This document shows, piece by piece, positions 35,633 through 42,865 of a DNA stretch of 64,000 bases. The position numbers were made by a program, and so were the translations under genes. Position 1 is the first letter of the stretch. Each line of letters opens with the position of its first letter. The stretch is from the NCBI GenBank assembly GCA_021797915.1, contig JAJZYT010000001.1, positions 78,473 through 142,472 of the forward strand, in the 5' to 3' direction. The DNA comes from Thermoplasmata archaeon. GTDB taxonomy: Archaea > Thermoplasmatota > Thermoplasmata > Thermoplasmatales > GCA-001856825. The notes below the pieces were generated by a model. The model saw only the letters and a program-made list of their open reading frames with translations. It was not told where the DNA came from and did not search any database.

Positions 35633-36168
35633 CACTGATTCGCGTGTCGGAAGTAATGTCAAGAAATCCGATAAAGGCAGAATCTTCTCTCTCTGCAGAA
35701 GAGGGTGCAAGAATTATGTCCAACAAGGGTATAAGCTCACTACTAATCGAGGAAGGAGAAAAGATCATAGGTATAGTTACAGAAAGAGATATGGTCACAA
35801 AGATAGCGGCGAAGGGGCTTCTGTCCGGCAATATAAAGCTCAAGGAAATAATGAGTTCACCGTTAGTCCTACTGGACGGAGATAGCCCCTTAGAGGCAGC
35901 CGCAGAATTGATGTGGAAGAAGAAAATAAGAAGGATCCCTGTTATGATCGGTACCGAAATTGCGGGGATCCTTACGGAAAATGATATCGTCAGAATATCG
36001 CCGGGTCTGATAGAGATAACAAGGGGAATCCTCGACAAGGAGAACCAGGGAATTGTCAAAGGGATACACGGAGTGTGTGATTCCTGCAACGAGTTTTCAG
36101 AAAACCTAATCTACAAGGCAAGCAACTATTACTGTGAACGGTGCTACTCGGAAAAAGCACAGATGTAA
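35629..36168 (+). CDS. CBS-domain pair protein with C-terminal zinc ribbon
   Basis: A 179-residue regulator-like protein with two CBS motifs (about 5-58 and 68-125) that form one Bateman module able to bind adenine nucleotides: VSEVMSRNPI, then IVTERDMVTKIA, LKEIMSSPLV and ILTENDIVRI. The last about 45 residues hold CDSC and CERC, a zinc ribbon as in archaeal CBS-Zn proteins. The start is GTG in a GTGA overlap with the small upstream gene. The ligand and target are unknown. Confidence 0.85.
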   Translation: MTLIRVSEVMSRNPIKAESSLSAEEGARIMSNKGISSLLIEEGEKIIGIVTERDMVTKIAAKGLLSGNIKLKEIMSSPLVLLDGDSPLEAAAELMWKKKIRRIPVMIGTEIAGILTENDIVRISPGLIEITRGILDKENQGIVKGIHGVCDSCNEFSENLIYKASNYYCERCYSEKAQM

Positions 36169-36199
36169 AGGTATTTTATTAAGAGGGGATAAAGAATAA

Positions 36200-37279
36200 G
36201 TGCAATTCGCTACGGAACTTAGTCTTTCAAGGGGAAGCGTGGAACTCCCCATATTCCTTCCAGTTGCGACTAGAGGTTTTGTAAAGGCAGTTCCGATGCA
36301 GAAGATCAATGAAATGGGAATAAAAGTGCTCATTTCCAATTCGGTACACCTTACGATTTCACCTGGACTGGAAACACTCGAGAAGACAAATGGAATCAAT
36401 GGTTATACGGGTTTCAAAGGGAGCTACTTCACGGACTCTGGAGGATTTCAGATACTGAGAGAAGAGCTTGTGAAGATTGAGAAAGACGGGATCCTGTTTA
36501 AGGACAGAAAGTCGGGTAAATCAGTGAAGGTGACTCCAGAGATCAGTTCAGAGATACAGAGTAAGATAAGGTCAGATGTGGCCATGATGCTGGATGATTG
36601 CCCACCCTACGGCGAGGACAAGAAGAGGTATTCGGAGTCGGTGTTAAGAACTTATGAATGGGGAAAGAAATTCTCTGCTTTCAAGGAACCGGGACAAAAG
36701 AGATTTGGAATAATACAGGGTGGATTCGATGCCGACCTGAGGAGGGAAAGTGCAGATCTGATGACATCACTGGAATTCGATGGATTTGCGTTGGGGGGAT
36801 TGAAGATTGGGGAACCCAAAGAACTGACAGATCTCGTTCTAACCAAAACCTTGCCGCTGATACCAAAAGAATTCCCGGTATATCTCATGGGAGTTGGAGA
36901 CCCTATCTCAATATTGGAATATTCTGGGGCAGGAATCGGTGTATTCGACTCCACATATCCCACAAGGAACGCAAGGCATGGATTTGCGCTGACTGGTGAC
37001 GGGCCTGTAAACCTCAAAAACGCAAAACATTCTTACGATCACGGCCCAATTGAACTTGGATGTTCATGCGAAACATGCACCTATTATAGCAAGACAAAAC
37101 TGAGAGAGCTGCATAAGAATGAAGACCCATCATTCCAATATTTGGTAACGGTCCACAACCTGGACTTCATGCAACGCTTCATGCACTCGATAAGGAATGA
37201 CCATGAAAAAGCTAAGTCAGTAGCCAAGAAATACAATAAAATCATTAACTCAGAAACTAATACCGAAAAAGTTGGGTAG
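36200..37279 (+). CDS. tgt: tRNA-guanine transglycosylase, bacterial type
   Basis: TGT swaps a genetically encoded guanine in tRNA for a 7-deazaguanine base. The sequence follows the bacterial rather than the archaeosine type: TDSGGFQ with Asp79, IIQGG with Gln173, GGLKIGE (199-205, like bacterial GGLAVGE whose Glu contacts preQ1), nucleophile Asp250 in VFDSTYPTRNAR, and zinc site Cys288/Cys290/Cys293/His319. At 359 residues it lacks the C-terminal domains and PUA of ArcTGT. The start is GTG. Its TAG stop lies within the first six bases of the tRNA-Cys gene. QueC, QueD and QueF are also in this window. Confidence 0.9.
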   Translation: MQFATELSLSRGSVELPIFLPVATRGFVKAVPMQKINEMGIKVLISNSVHLTISPGLETLEKTNGINGYTGFKGSYFTDSGGFQILREELVKIEKDGILFKDRKSGKSVKVTPEISSEIQSKIRSDVAMMLDDCPPYGEDKKRYSESVLRTYEWGKKFSAFKEPGQKRFGIIQGGFDADLRRESADLMTSLEFDGFALGGLKIGEPKELTDLVLTKTLPLIPKEFPVYLMGVGDPISILEYSGAGIGVFDSTYPTRNARHGFALTGDGPVNLKNAKHSYDHGPIELGCSCETCTYYSKTKLRELHKNEDPSFQYLVTVHNLDFMQRFMHSIRNDHEKAKSVAKKYNKIINSETNTEKVG

Positions 37280-37345
37280 GTGGCAGAGCGGCTATGCACG
37301 GGACTGCAGATCCCGACTATTGGGGTTCGAATCCCCACCTACCCT
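37274..37345 (+). tRNA. tRNA-Cys (anticodon GCA)
   Basis: A complete cloverleaf: acceptor arms GGGTAGG and CCTACCC, D arm with G15, anticodon stem CGGGA/TCCCG around the loop CTGCAGA (anticodon GCA), T arm TGGGG/CCCCA with loop TTCGAAT, and U at position 73, an identity base of cysteine tRNA. No intron and no encoded CCA. The first six bases overlap the 3' end of tgt. Its 3' part seems to have served as an integration site for the downstream island. Confidence 0.95.
37334..37343 (+). repeat. Putative att core inside tRNA-Cys (left copy)
   Basis: CCCACCTACC in the T-arm/acceptor 3' part of tRNA-Cys recurs exactly at 41336-41345. Downstream of both copies the flanks are also alike (aaatacttaaataa here, aaatactttaataa there). 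This fits integration by a tyrosine recombinase at the tRNA 3' end. Confidence 0.4.
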
Positions 37346-37395
37346 TACCCAATTGAGTAAGGAAATACTTAAATAAAGATAAATTAAGAACTCAA

Positions 37396-37554
37396 ATGAG
37401 TCCGAATACCCGGCACAAGGTACTTTACGATGAAAGCAAAAAAGTGAGTGACTGGTATGAGAATCTTGCAGCAAAGTCTGACCTCACTGCGGACTACTAT
37501 CTGAGGAACTTCGGTCTCTGGTTGGAAGGGACCAGGAAGACCAAGAATCGATAA
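37396..37554 (+). CDS. Integrase N-terminal (core-binding) domain fragment, 52 residues
   Basis: A 52-residue protein whose segment VSDWYENLAAKSDLTADYYL resembles the SAM-like core-binding domain that starts archaeal XerA/SSV-type tyrosine recombinases, where a Trp/Leu-rich helix and a Ser-x-x-Thr-Ala-x-x-Tyr helix recur. The catalytic domain is missing; a stop follows NR. It lies 51 bases after tRNA-Cys and has an AT-rich box (acttaaataaagat) at leaderless distance, so it may still be expressed. It looks like a remnant of the integrase of an element that entered at this tRNA. Confidence 0.55.
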   Translation: MSPNTRHKVLYDESKKVSDWYENLAAKSDLTADYYLRNFGLWLEGTRKTKNR

Positions 37555-37671
37555 TAGCTCTCGCAAAGAGTAACTACCAGTTTTTATGATTATTGTGATA
37601 ACTATAGTTAGCAATAGTAAAGTGCCCAATATCAGGGAGTCCCACAAAAATAGGCCGTGTCAGCTTGAATT

Positions 37672-38487
37672 TCATAGAGGGCCTAGGTGTTTTCCTACAT
37701 GCTCTCCAAAGTCATTGAGATCAAGCTTACTTGCACCATAAGGGTTTCCCAAATTCATATTTATCAGTGCAGTGGGAATATTTCCGTAGGACCTGCCCTT
37801 ATGCCATGAGAAATGAAAAGGTGGAGACTCCTTATATTCCCCATCATTTCCAAAATACTCCTTGTGGTAATTGGCGTTAGTTCCCCCGAATACTATTATA
37901 ACCTTGGGTCGCACCAATTCAACAATTTTGGATAAAGTCTTTCTGGCCCAGTTTGTTTTGAAAAGGTCATTAACCGCCAGATTGCTAATTTCCTTGAAAT
38001 CTTCTTTCGTGGGGAAAGGGAAAAGATCGGTGTGAATGGCAGTGAAGAGATCTCCTTTTTTCGAACCCTCGTAAAACGACCCCCGAAGACCATTGACAAA
38101 TCCCTCAACTTTACCTCCATCTTTAATTCCAAACCATCCGCTATAAGGGTTAGCCTCGAAATAACTGTTGTAACTGTCTATGATCTTTTCTAGTAATTTC
38201 TTGTTACCCAGGAGTGATTCTAGATCTTCTTTACCGCTCAAGGCTGCGAACCTTGGTTTTTTGAGTGGCTCCCGACATACTCTTTCATTATTTCGTTCTA
38301 AGAATTCACATCGTGAAGGATTGGCCCCGATGGTCAGAACCTTCTCTTTTGGTGAATTAAAGTTCCCGAACCATAGGACAGGCGGAGCTATATCAATGAG
38401 CTCCCTTTTCCATTCCGATTTTTCCCACAGTTCTAAATTCTTCTTGATTGCTTCTATGAGTATTGGCATTGCCTTCTCATAACTCAT
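37672..38487 (-). CDS. Uracil-DNA-glycosylase-superfamily-like protein
   Basis: A 271-residue soluble protein with an outline of the UDG fold: VLTIGANPSRCEF (about 49-61, like the GxNPG/S motif 1), TDLFPFPT in the middle (like the NLFP block), VRPKVIIVFGG (strand before the usual gap), and NMNLGNPYG near the end, where HPSP would stand in classical enzymes. It is the last gene of a four-gene operon of otherwise unknown proteins, linked by ATGA overlap. It might excise a modified base or only bind one; activity is unproven since the motif-2 histidine is not evident. Confidence 0.5.
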   Translation of the reverse strand: MSYEKAMPILIEAIKKNLELWEKSEWKRELIDIAPPVLWFGNFNSPKEKVLTIGANPSRCEFLERNNERVCREPLKKPRFAALSGKEDLESLLGNKKLLEKIIDSYNSYFEANPYSGWFGIKDGGKVEGFVNGLRGSFYEGSKKGDLFTAIHTDLFPFPTKEDFKEISNLAVNDLFKTNWARKTLSKIVELVRPKVIIVFGGTNANYHKEYFGNDGEYKESPPFHFSWHKGRSYGNIPTALINMNLGNPYGASKLDLNDFGEHVGKHLGPL

Positions 38488-38651
38488 TTTAATCTCTCCC
38501 AGAAATTCGGCATCGCAAATATATTGCTTCCGCTTGGCTGGAGACTGTTGATTTCAGATTGATCCCAGGGAACAGGGTTCATACGAAGGAAATTGTTAAT
38601 TTGATATAAGGTTATTCTCAGGTTTAAAATCTGTCTCTTGGTAATGCTCAT
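38484..38651 (-). CDS. Small uncharacterised protein, 55 residues
   Basis: A 55-residue frame starting MSITKRQILNLR, with a helical first half and a Trp/Pro-containing second half (NPVPWDQSE). Both ends are coupled: its ATG overlaps the stop of the 372-residue gene (ATGA) and its own TGA overlaps the start of the UDG-like gene (ATGA). Such double coupling argues strongly for translation. No family recognised. It may be an adaptor between its two neighbours. Confidence 0.6.
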   Translation of the reverse strand: MSITKRQILNLRITLYQINNFLRMNPVPWDQSEINSLQPSGSNIFAMPNFWERLK

Positions 38652-39766
38652 GTCTTGCTCCTCCATTGCGTTCTCCAGTAGTCATTGAGGCAGAGAGGCG
38701 CATCTCCTCCTATCATCCTTTCAATGAGCCTTTCATCATCAGTTTCGCAATACATTCTCACGAACGAAGATAAGGTTCCAGGATTCACAACACCTACCAT
38801 AAGGCTGTCATCCTCTAAATGCATCTTTGAAAGCTTACTGACCCACAATGGTGCATTTTTGTAGAAATCATCTATGCTGAAATCGGAATTGAATGTTTTT
38901 GCGAGTACATCGTTCCTAATTGTTCTCCATGAGAAACTTCCGCCCATGTCCTTACCTTCCTTACCAAGGAGATATATAGAACCAAGGTCTGATTGGGAGA
39001 ATGGTTCAGAGTCCATAATGAAATCTATCTTTTCGCGATCGTCTCCTTCAGGATCGATCTTGGAGATGGATATCATTGTGCATCTCAGAGTCGCCTGACC
39101 TGATTCGGAGACAAAGGACGAAATATCCGCAAATTGCTCTTCTCCCACTGAAACCATAGTTCTCCTTCCTCTAGTTTCTCCAGTAGGGTTAATAAGCGTG
39201 ACCTCAAGGTCAACCGTTTTCAGTCCGTTTATTTGGATTGCATGGAAGTCCTGGATTGTATTTTCGATGTCCTCTCTGTCCACCCTTATAACTGTCGATC
39301 CCACGGATCCCCTGAAGAGTGTTTCTGATCTCACCATTCCAGAGGCGAGGGCGAACTTATTGCGAAAATTTGAGGATGGAGATATGGAATCGGGTGCTGG
39401 ATAGGTCCAACGGGATGCGAGACGAATGGCGATTGATTTTCTATAGAGAGTTCCCAGACTTCTTGGTATCGAATGAATGAAGAACCACCCCAGGTTTATG
39501 TAATTTCCCTCTCCATGCTCGAATAGATTTGCGTAATACACCCCGCTTTCACTCTTGAAGTGCTGAGTTGCCGATTTCCGGTCGACTTCGTACGAAGGTA
39601 GATCGATCTTTCCAAAACGATCCTCTTCTGGCAGGTAGATTAAGTGGGATGAACTTGATGTCGGGTAGCCGAAGTTAAGGCTATCCCTCAGGACCTGATT
39701 CACCGAATGCAGTTCCACCTTGCAAATTGGAAAGAAGAGTTTGTAGGGGCTAGGTATAGGCATCAC
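38648..39766 (-). CDS. Uncharacterised island protein, 372 residues
   Basis: I do not recognise this protein. It is soluble, beta-rich in the first two thirds, with GNYINLGWFFIHSIPRSLG (about 88-107) and a segment DVEVTLINPTGETRGRRT-like in the middle; the last quarter is more helical with DDERLIERMIGGD. No nuclease, helicase or metal motif stands out. It is the second gene of a four-gene operon in the island next to tRNA-Cys, with a UDG-like protein downstream and a membrane protein upstream. Selfish-element or defence roles are possible but unsupported beyond context. Confidence 0.6.
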   Translation of the reverse strand: MMPIPSPYKLFFPICKVELHSVNQVLRDSLNFGYPTSSSSHLIYLPEEDRFGKIDLPSYEVDRKSATQHFKSESGVYYANLFEHGEGNYINLGWFFIHSIPRSLGTLYRKSIAIRLASRWTYPAPDSISPSSNFRNKFALASGMVRSETLFRGSVGSTVIRVDREDIENTIQDFHAIQINGLKTVDLEVTLINPTGETRGRRTMVSVGEEQFADISSFVSESGQATLRCTMISISKIDPEGDDREKIDFIMDSEPFSQSDLGSIYLLGKEGKDMGGSFSWRTIRNDVLAKTFNSDFSIDDFYKNAPLWVSKLSKMHLEDDSLMVGVVNPGTLSSFVRMYCETDDERLIERMIGGDAPLCLNDYWRTQWRSKT

Positions 39767-39789
39767 TTATCACCCTCCCACAAGAAATC

Positions 39790-40293
39790 TCATCTACGTC
39801 GCCCTGTGCGTATCGCTAACAACCAAATTACTCCCGCTACAATCCAAGGCGTGTATGTTTCAAGCTTCCTGCGGTTTCCGACGCTCATGTTCCTGTTAAT
39901 GATAAGCACTATCGCCTGTATGAACAGTACCAGGAGGATGGCTCCAATCATTATCTCGGATATCCACACGAATGTTGTGGCAAACAGCCAGAATAAGAGG
40001 TTATAATAGGGAGCATTGATGTAGTTCACATAGGCATAGAGCAGGAGGAAGCCGATTGAAGAATAGATCACCATTTTCATACGGTAACATTTGAGCACGC
40101 GCCTGTTGCTTGCGTAGCTGTTTGGCAGCCACTCATAAGCCCATCCATCTACTTTTCCTTTTACAAATAGGGGCATCATCAAAGTTACTATAGTGACAAA
40201 TATGAATGCACCCATAGCAGTGAAACGCCCTATAAGCAGAGTCACCGCTATTATCACCATTCCCCATCCGAATATCCCTTTCCAACTTAACAT
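39790..40293 (-). CDS. Multi-pass membrane protein, 167 residues
   Basis: An integral membrane protein with about five hydrophobic segments: residues 7-25 (GMVIIAVTLLIG), 27-44, 73-95, 98-125 and 145-160, and a basic C terminus ending GRRR. No family was recognised. It begins the four-gene operon and is 23 bases ahead of the 372-residue gene. A long AT-rich gene-free stretch lies upstream and carries its promoter. In defence-like operons such a protein often acts at the membrane, but that is only an analogy. Confidence 0.6.
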   Translation of the reverse strand: MLSWKGIFGWGMVIIAVTLLIGRFTAMGAFIFVTIVTLMMPLFVKGKVDGWAYEWLPNSYASNRRVLKCYRMKMVIYSSIGFLLLYAYVNYINAPYYNLLFWLFATTFVWISEIMIGAILLVLFIQAIVLIINRNMSVGNRRKLETYTPWIVAGVIWLLAIRTGRRR

Positions 40294-40748
40294 ATTTTTT
40301 CACCCATATTTTGTAAGCAACATAGAAGACGAATAGGGGCTGTAGAGAATGATTCTTAATTGAGATAAAAATGCGTTTCATTAACAGATTAATCTAGAAA
40401 GTTATTTGTCATGATGATAGAAGTAAACATTCATTACTGCCGATAATGTTTTAATGACCTGCAACGGGAACTTCTTATGTTCAATTTCTGATGAAAAACT
40501 CAGTTATATTTGTCTTCCAGACTTACTGCTAGTTATTTACAGTCTAATATTTGAATGTTATTTCCAATACAAAGAGAAAAGTGCTTAAGTACTAAACTGT
40601 AAAGAGAATTAACCGCACAACGATGTTTCATCGATCATTGGTTTTTGATCTGCACCAGCTGAATTTGGGACACTTATTCGAATATTCTTTTACTAAATTG
40701 TGTTTACAACTCGTAAAACTTAAAAACTATGGTTACCTATAGCTATGT
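40294..40748. other. AT-rich intergenic region without genes
   Basis: About 450 bases with many stops in all frames and higher A+T than the rest. It should hold the promoter of the minus-strand island operon at its left end and that of the toxin-antitoxin pair at its right end. No repeat array, RNA gene or coding remnant was seen. Confidence 0.5.
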
Positions 40749-40760
40749 ATGGTAACTACC
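40715..40760 (+). promoter_or_regulatory. Promoter and operator of the RHH-RelE pair
   Basis: An A-rich box (aaaacttaaaaac) is followed by inverted half-sites gttacc (40732-40737) and ggtaac (40751-40756), 13 bases apart; the second half-site covers the antitoxin start codon region. This layout fits autorepression by the ribbon-helix-helix antitoxin. Confidence 0.45.
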
Positions 40761-41009
40761 ATTCAGATTGATGAGAGAGTCAAAGCCAAGCTCGATGAGC
40801 TGAAAATTCATCACAGGGAATCTTACAACGAGTTGATTTCGAGGCTGATTGCTTCCTCGTCTCCGGAAGTTGCAGACAGAGAATCACTTATAGAAACTCT
40901 AGAAATATTATCTGATCCAGAAATGATGAAGGGAATAGCAAGGGGGATCAAAGATTTCAAAGAAGGTCGAACTAAACCCCTTAGAGAAATAAAGAAGGAA
41001 TTGCACTAA
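40749..41009 (+). CDS. Ribbon-helix-helix antitoxin
   Basis: An 86-residue antitoxin-like protein. The first 45 residues form a ribbon-helix-helix domain (VTTIQIDERVKAKLDEL, then YNELISRLI) that binds DNA as a dimer. The rest is the acidic then basic segment that wraps the toxin. Its stop is two bases before the RelE-type gene, the usual antitoxin-first order. Inverted repeats overlap its start. It sits at the right end of the tRNA-Cys island, where it may stabilise the element. Confidence 0.85.
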   Translation: MVTTIQIDERVKAKLDELKIHHRESYNELISRLIASSSPEVADRESLIETLEILSDPEMMKGIARGIKDFKEGRTKPLREIKKELH

Positions 41010-41011
41010 AT

Positions 41012-41266
41012 ATGTCATATGAGGTCGTCCTCACTGCTGAAGCTGAGGAATTTCTTAAGAAGCATGATATCTCAGTAAGAAGGAGAATTGAAAACAAACT
41101 TTTGATGCTGGAGAAAAATCCGGAGCTTGGAAAACCACTTGCTGCCATACTGAGAGGTTTGAGGAGTTTAAGAATTGGGGATCACAGGGTCATATACCAT
41201 ATAAAGAACGCCGAATTGATCGTCCTAGTAATCAATATAGGCAATCGGAAAAATGTGTATTCATAG
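41012..41266 (+). CDS. RelE/ParE-family toxin
   Basis: An 84-residue toxin of the RelE/ParE superfamily. The pattern is typical: YEVVLTAEAEEFLKK at the start, a helical region, then LRGLRSLRIGDHRVIYHI with the conserved Arg residues, and NIGNRKNVY near the end, as in mRNA-cleaving RelE members. It directly follows the RHH antitoxin gene. RelE-like mRNA interferase activity is a family-level inference. Pairing with an RHH rather than RelB-type antitoxin is common in archaea. Confidence 0.87.
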   Translation: MSYEVVLTAEAEEFLKKHDISVRRRIENKLLMLEKNPELGKPLAAILRGLRSLRIGDHRVIYHIKNAELIVLVINIGNRKNVYS

Positions 41267-41335
41267 ACTCCTAGTGTTTGCAGGATGAATCAATTCGTAT
41301 AAGAATAGGTACTCTCGATTAATTTTTACTGGGTA

Positions 41336-41345
41336 CCCACCTACC
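41336..41345 (+). repeat. Putative att core (right copy)
   Basis: An exact 10-base copy of the tRNA-Cys 3' segment (CCCACCTACC) followed by a similar AT-rich flank. It lies 70 bases after the toxin gene and would mark the far border of a roughly 4-kb island. Confidence 0.4.
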
Positions 41346-41416
41346 ATTTTATAAAAATACTTTAATAATAACGACCACGAACCAAAATGATTTGAAAAGC
41401 GACTAATTTCGAATTC

Positions 41417-41734
41417 AAGTGTTGAAATGTTTTATAAGATTTTCCTCCCTAATATTGGAAATCTCCTCCTCTGGTTTCAGATGTGCTCTTACGAAAACCA
41501 TAAGATCATAAAGCATACTATTCAAACCTCGTCCTTGGTCCGTCAGCCAATACTCAGTCTTAATTGGGGGAGTACTTGCCACTACTTTTTCAATGAGCCC
41601 TGCTCTTTCCAGATTCTTTAGTTGATCCTTGAATTTGGACTCTTTAACATTATTGCTGTTGGGGATAATTTCAAAGGTGGAAAATATTCGGTGGAGAGTA
41701 AAATTTCAGCAAAAATTTTGCAAAACTCGTCCAT
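41417..41734 (-). pseudogene. Frameshifted HxlR-type winged-helix regulator
   Basis: Two adjoining minus-strand frames together make an HxlR-like transcription factor. The first gives MDEFCKIFAEILLS and then runs into another family-unlike tail. The second frame has no start but continues with KFKDQLKNLERAGLIEKVV and PPIKTEYWLTDQGRGL, the characteristic helix-turn-helix and wing of HxlR proteins, then stops after KHFNT. A single base shift near 41680 would join them. It is either a decayed gene or an assembly error. It borders the tRNA-Cys island. Confidence 0.6.
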
Positions 41735-41794
41735 TGTACTAGCCAAGAAGATAATAACATTTTTTATTCTATAAGTGATTTTCCAGTTGGGTGC

Positions 41795-42865
41795 TTGAAG
41801 ACGCACATAAAACTATTCATACCGGGACCTACCGAAGTGAGGGAAGACGTACTCAGGGAAATGACAAAGCCACAAATTGGTCACAGGACCAAGGAGATGT
41901 CTGAATTATATGAAAGAATTCATAACAATCTACAAAAATATTTTAACACCAAAAACGAAGTCATGGTATTCACCGCCTCCGGGACAGGGATGATGGAGGG
42001 AAGCATAAGGAACACGATTCAGAGTGATGTCCTTCATTTGACCAACGGCTCGTTCAGTGAAAGGTGGCTCGAAGTTTCGAAAGCAAACGGAAAGAATGCA
42101 GACTCCATTAAATATGAATGGGGTGTAGCGCCTAAGGCGATGGATCTAGAAGAAAGATTGGCAGGAAAGAGATACGAAGGTATTGCTCTCACCCATAACG
42201 AAACTAGCACGGGCGTCAGAACTCCGATAGAAGATTTCTACAAAATTGCTCACGAACGCAACTCGCTTTTTCTGGTAGACGCTGTGAGCTCTCTTGCTGG
42301 CGATACTATAGATGTAAACAAGACCGACGTGATTTTTGCATCTTCACAGAAGGCATTTGGGCTTCCTCCAGGATTGGTGATTACATTCATCAGTCCGGAA
42401 GCAATGGAAAAAACAATGACCGTTAAGGGAAGAGGATACTACTTTGATTTTATCTCCATGAAGGAGGATTATGATGCTCGAAAGCAGATTCCTGCTACAC
42501 CTGCAATTCCCCTTTTCTACTCTCTGGACTATCAACTGGAAAGAATGCTTCAGGAGGGAAGGGAAAATCGATTTAGACGGCATAAGGAGATGGCCGAAAT
42601 GGTTCAGAAGTGGGGGAGAGAAAACTTTTCTTTGTTTGCGGAGCCAGGGTACGAATCTGTAACTTTGACAGTAGTGAATAATACCAGGAACTTGAATATA
42701 GAAAACGTGAGGAAATTGCTTCGTTCAAAAGGTATGGAAATCTCGAACGGGTATGGAAAGCTAAAGGAGAAAACGTTCAGGATAGCCCATATGGGTGACT
42801 TGACCCCCGTGGAAGTGGGGGAACTGCTAAATGCAATGGACGAAATAATCGGGTTGAAACAATGA
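41795..42865 (+). CDS. Class V aminotransferase (serine/alanine-glyoxylate type)
   Basis: A PLP aminotransferase with FIPGPTEVREDVL at the start and PLP Lys186 in FASSQKAFGLPPG. This subgroup includes alanine-glyoxylate and serine-pyruvate transaminases and, in many archaea, the enzyme that stands in for phosphoserine aminotransferase SerC. Its stop overlaps the start of serA by four bases (ATGA), and a DUF1015 gene follows, a set associated with the phosphorylated serine pathway. I therefore favour phosphoserine aminotransferase; sequence alone does not settle the substrate. The start is TTG. Confidence 0.83.
   Translation: MKTHIKLFIPGPTEVREDVLREMTKPQIGHRTKEMSELYERIHNNLQKYFNTKNEVMVFTASGTGMMEGSIRNTIQSDVLHLTNGSFSERWLEVSKANGKNADSIKYEWGVAPKAMDLEERLAGKRYEGIALTHNETSTGVRTPIEDFYKIAHERNSLFLVDAVSSLAGDTIDVNKTDVIFASSQKAFGLPPGLVITFISPEAMEKTMTVKGRGYYFDFISMKEDYDARKQIPATPAIPLFYSLDYQLERMLQEGRENRFRRHKEMAEMVQKWGRENFSLFAEPGYESVTLTVVNNTRNLNIENVRKLLRSKGMEISNGYGKLKEKTFRIAHMGDLTPVEVGELLNAMDEIIGLKQ

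Noticed and set aside
37384..37647. Minus-strand frame of 87 codons after tRNA-Cys
   Set aside because: It lies opposite the integrase-domain fragment and the tRNA-proximal promoter; composition is unlike a protein, and the plus-strand reading is better supported.
40133..40381. Second minus-strand frame over the island membrane protein start
   Set aside because: It is an out-of-frame shadow of the membrane protein gene without RBS or family features.
41427..41621. Plus-strand frame of 64 codons
   Set aside because: It is antisense to the frameshifted HxlR-like sequence, which explains the open stretch.
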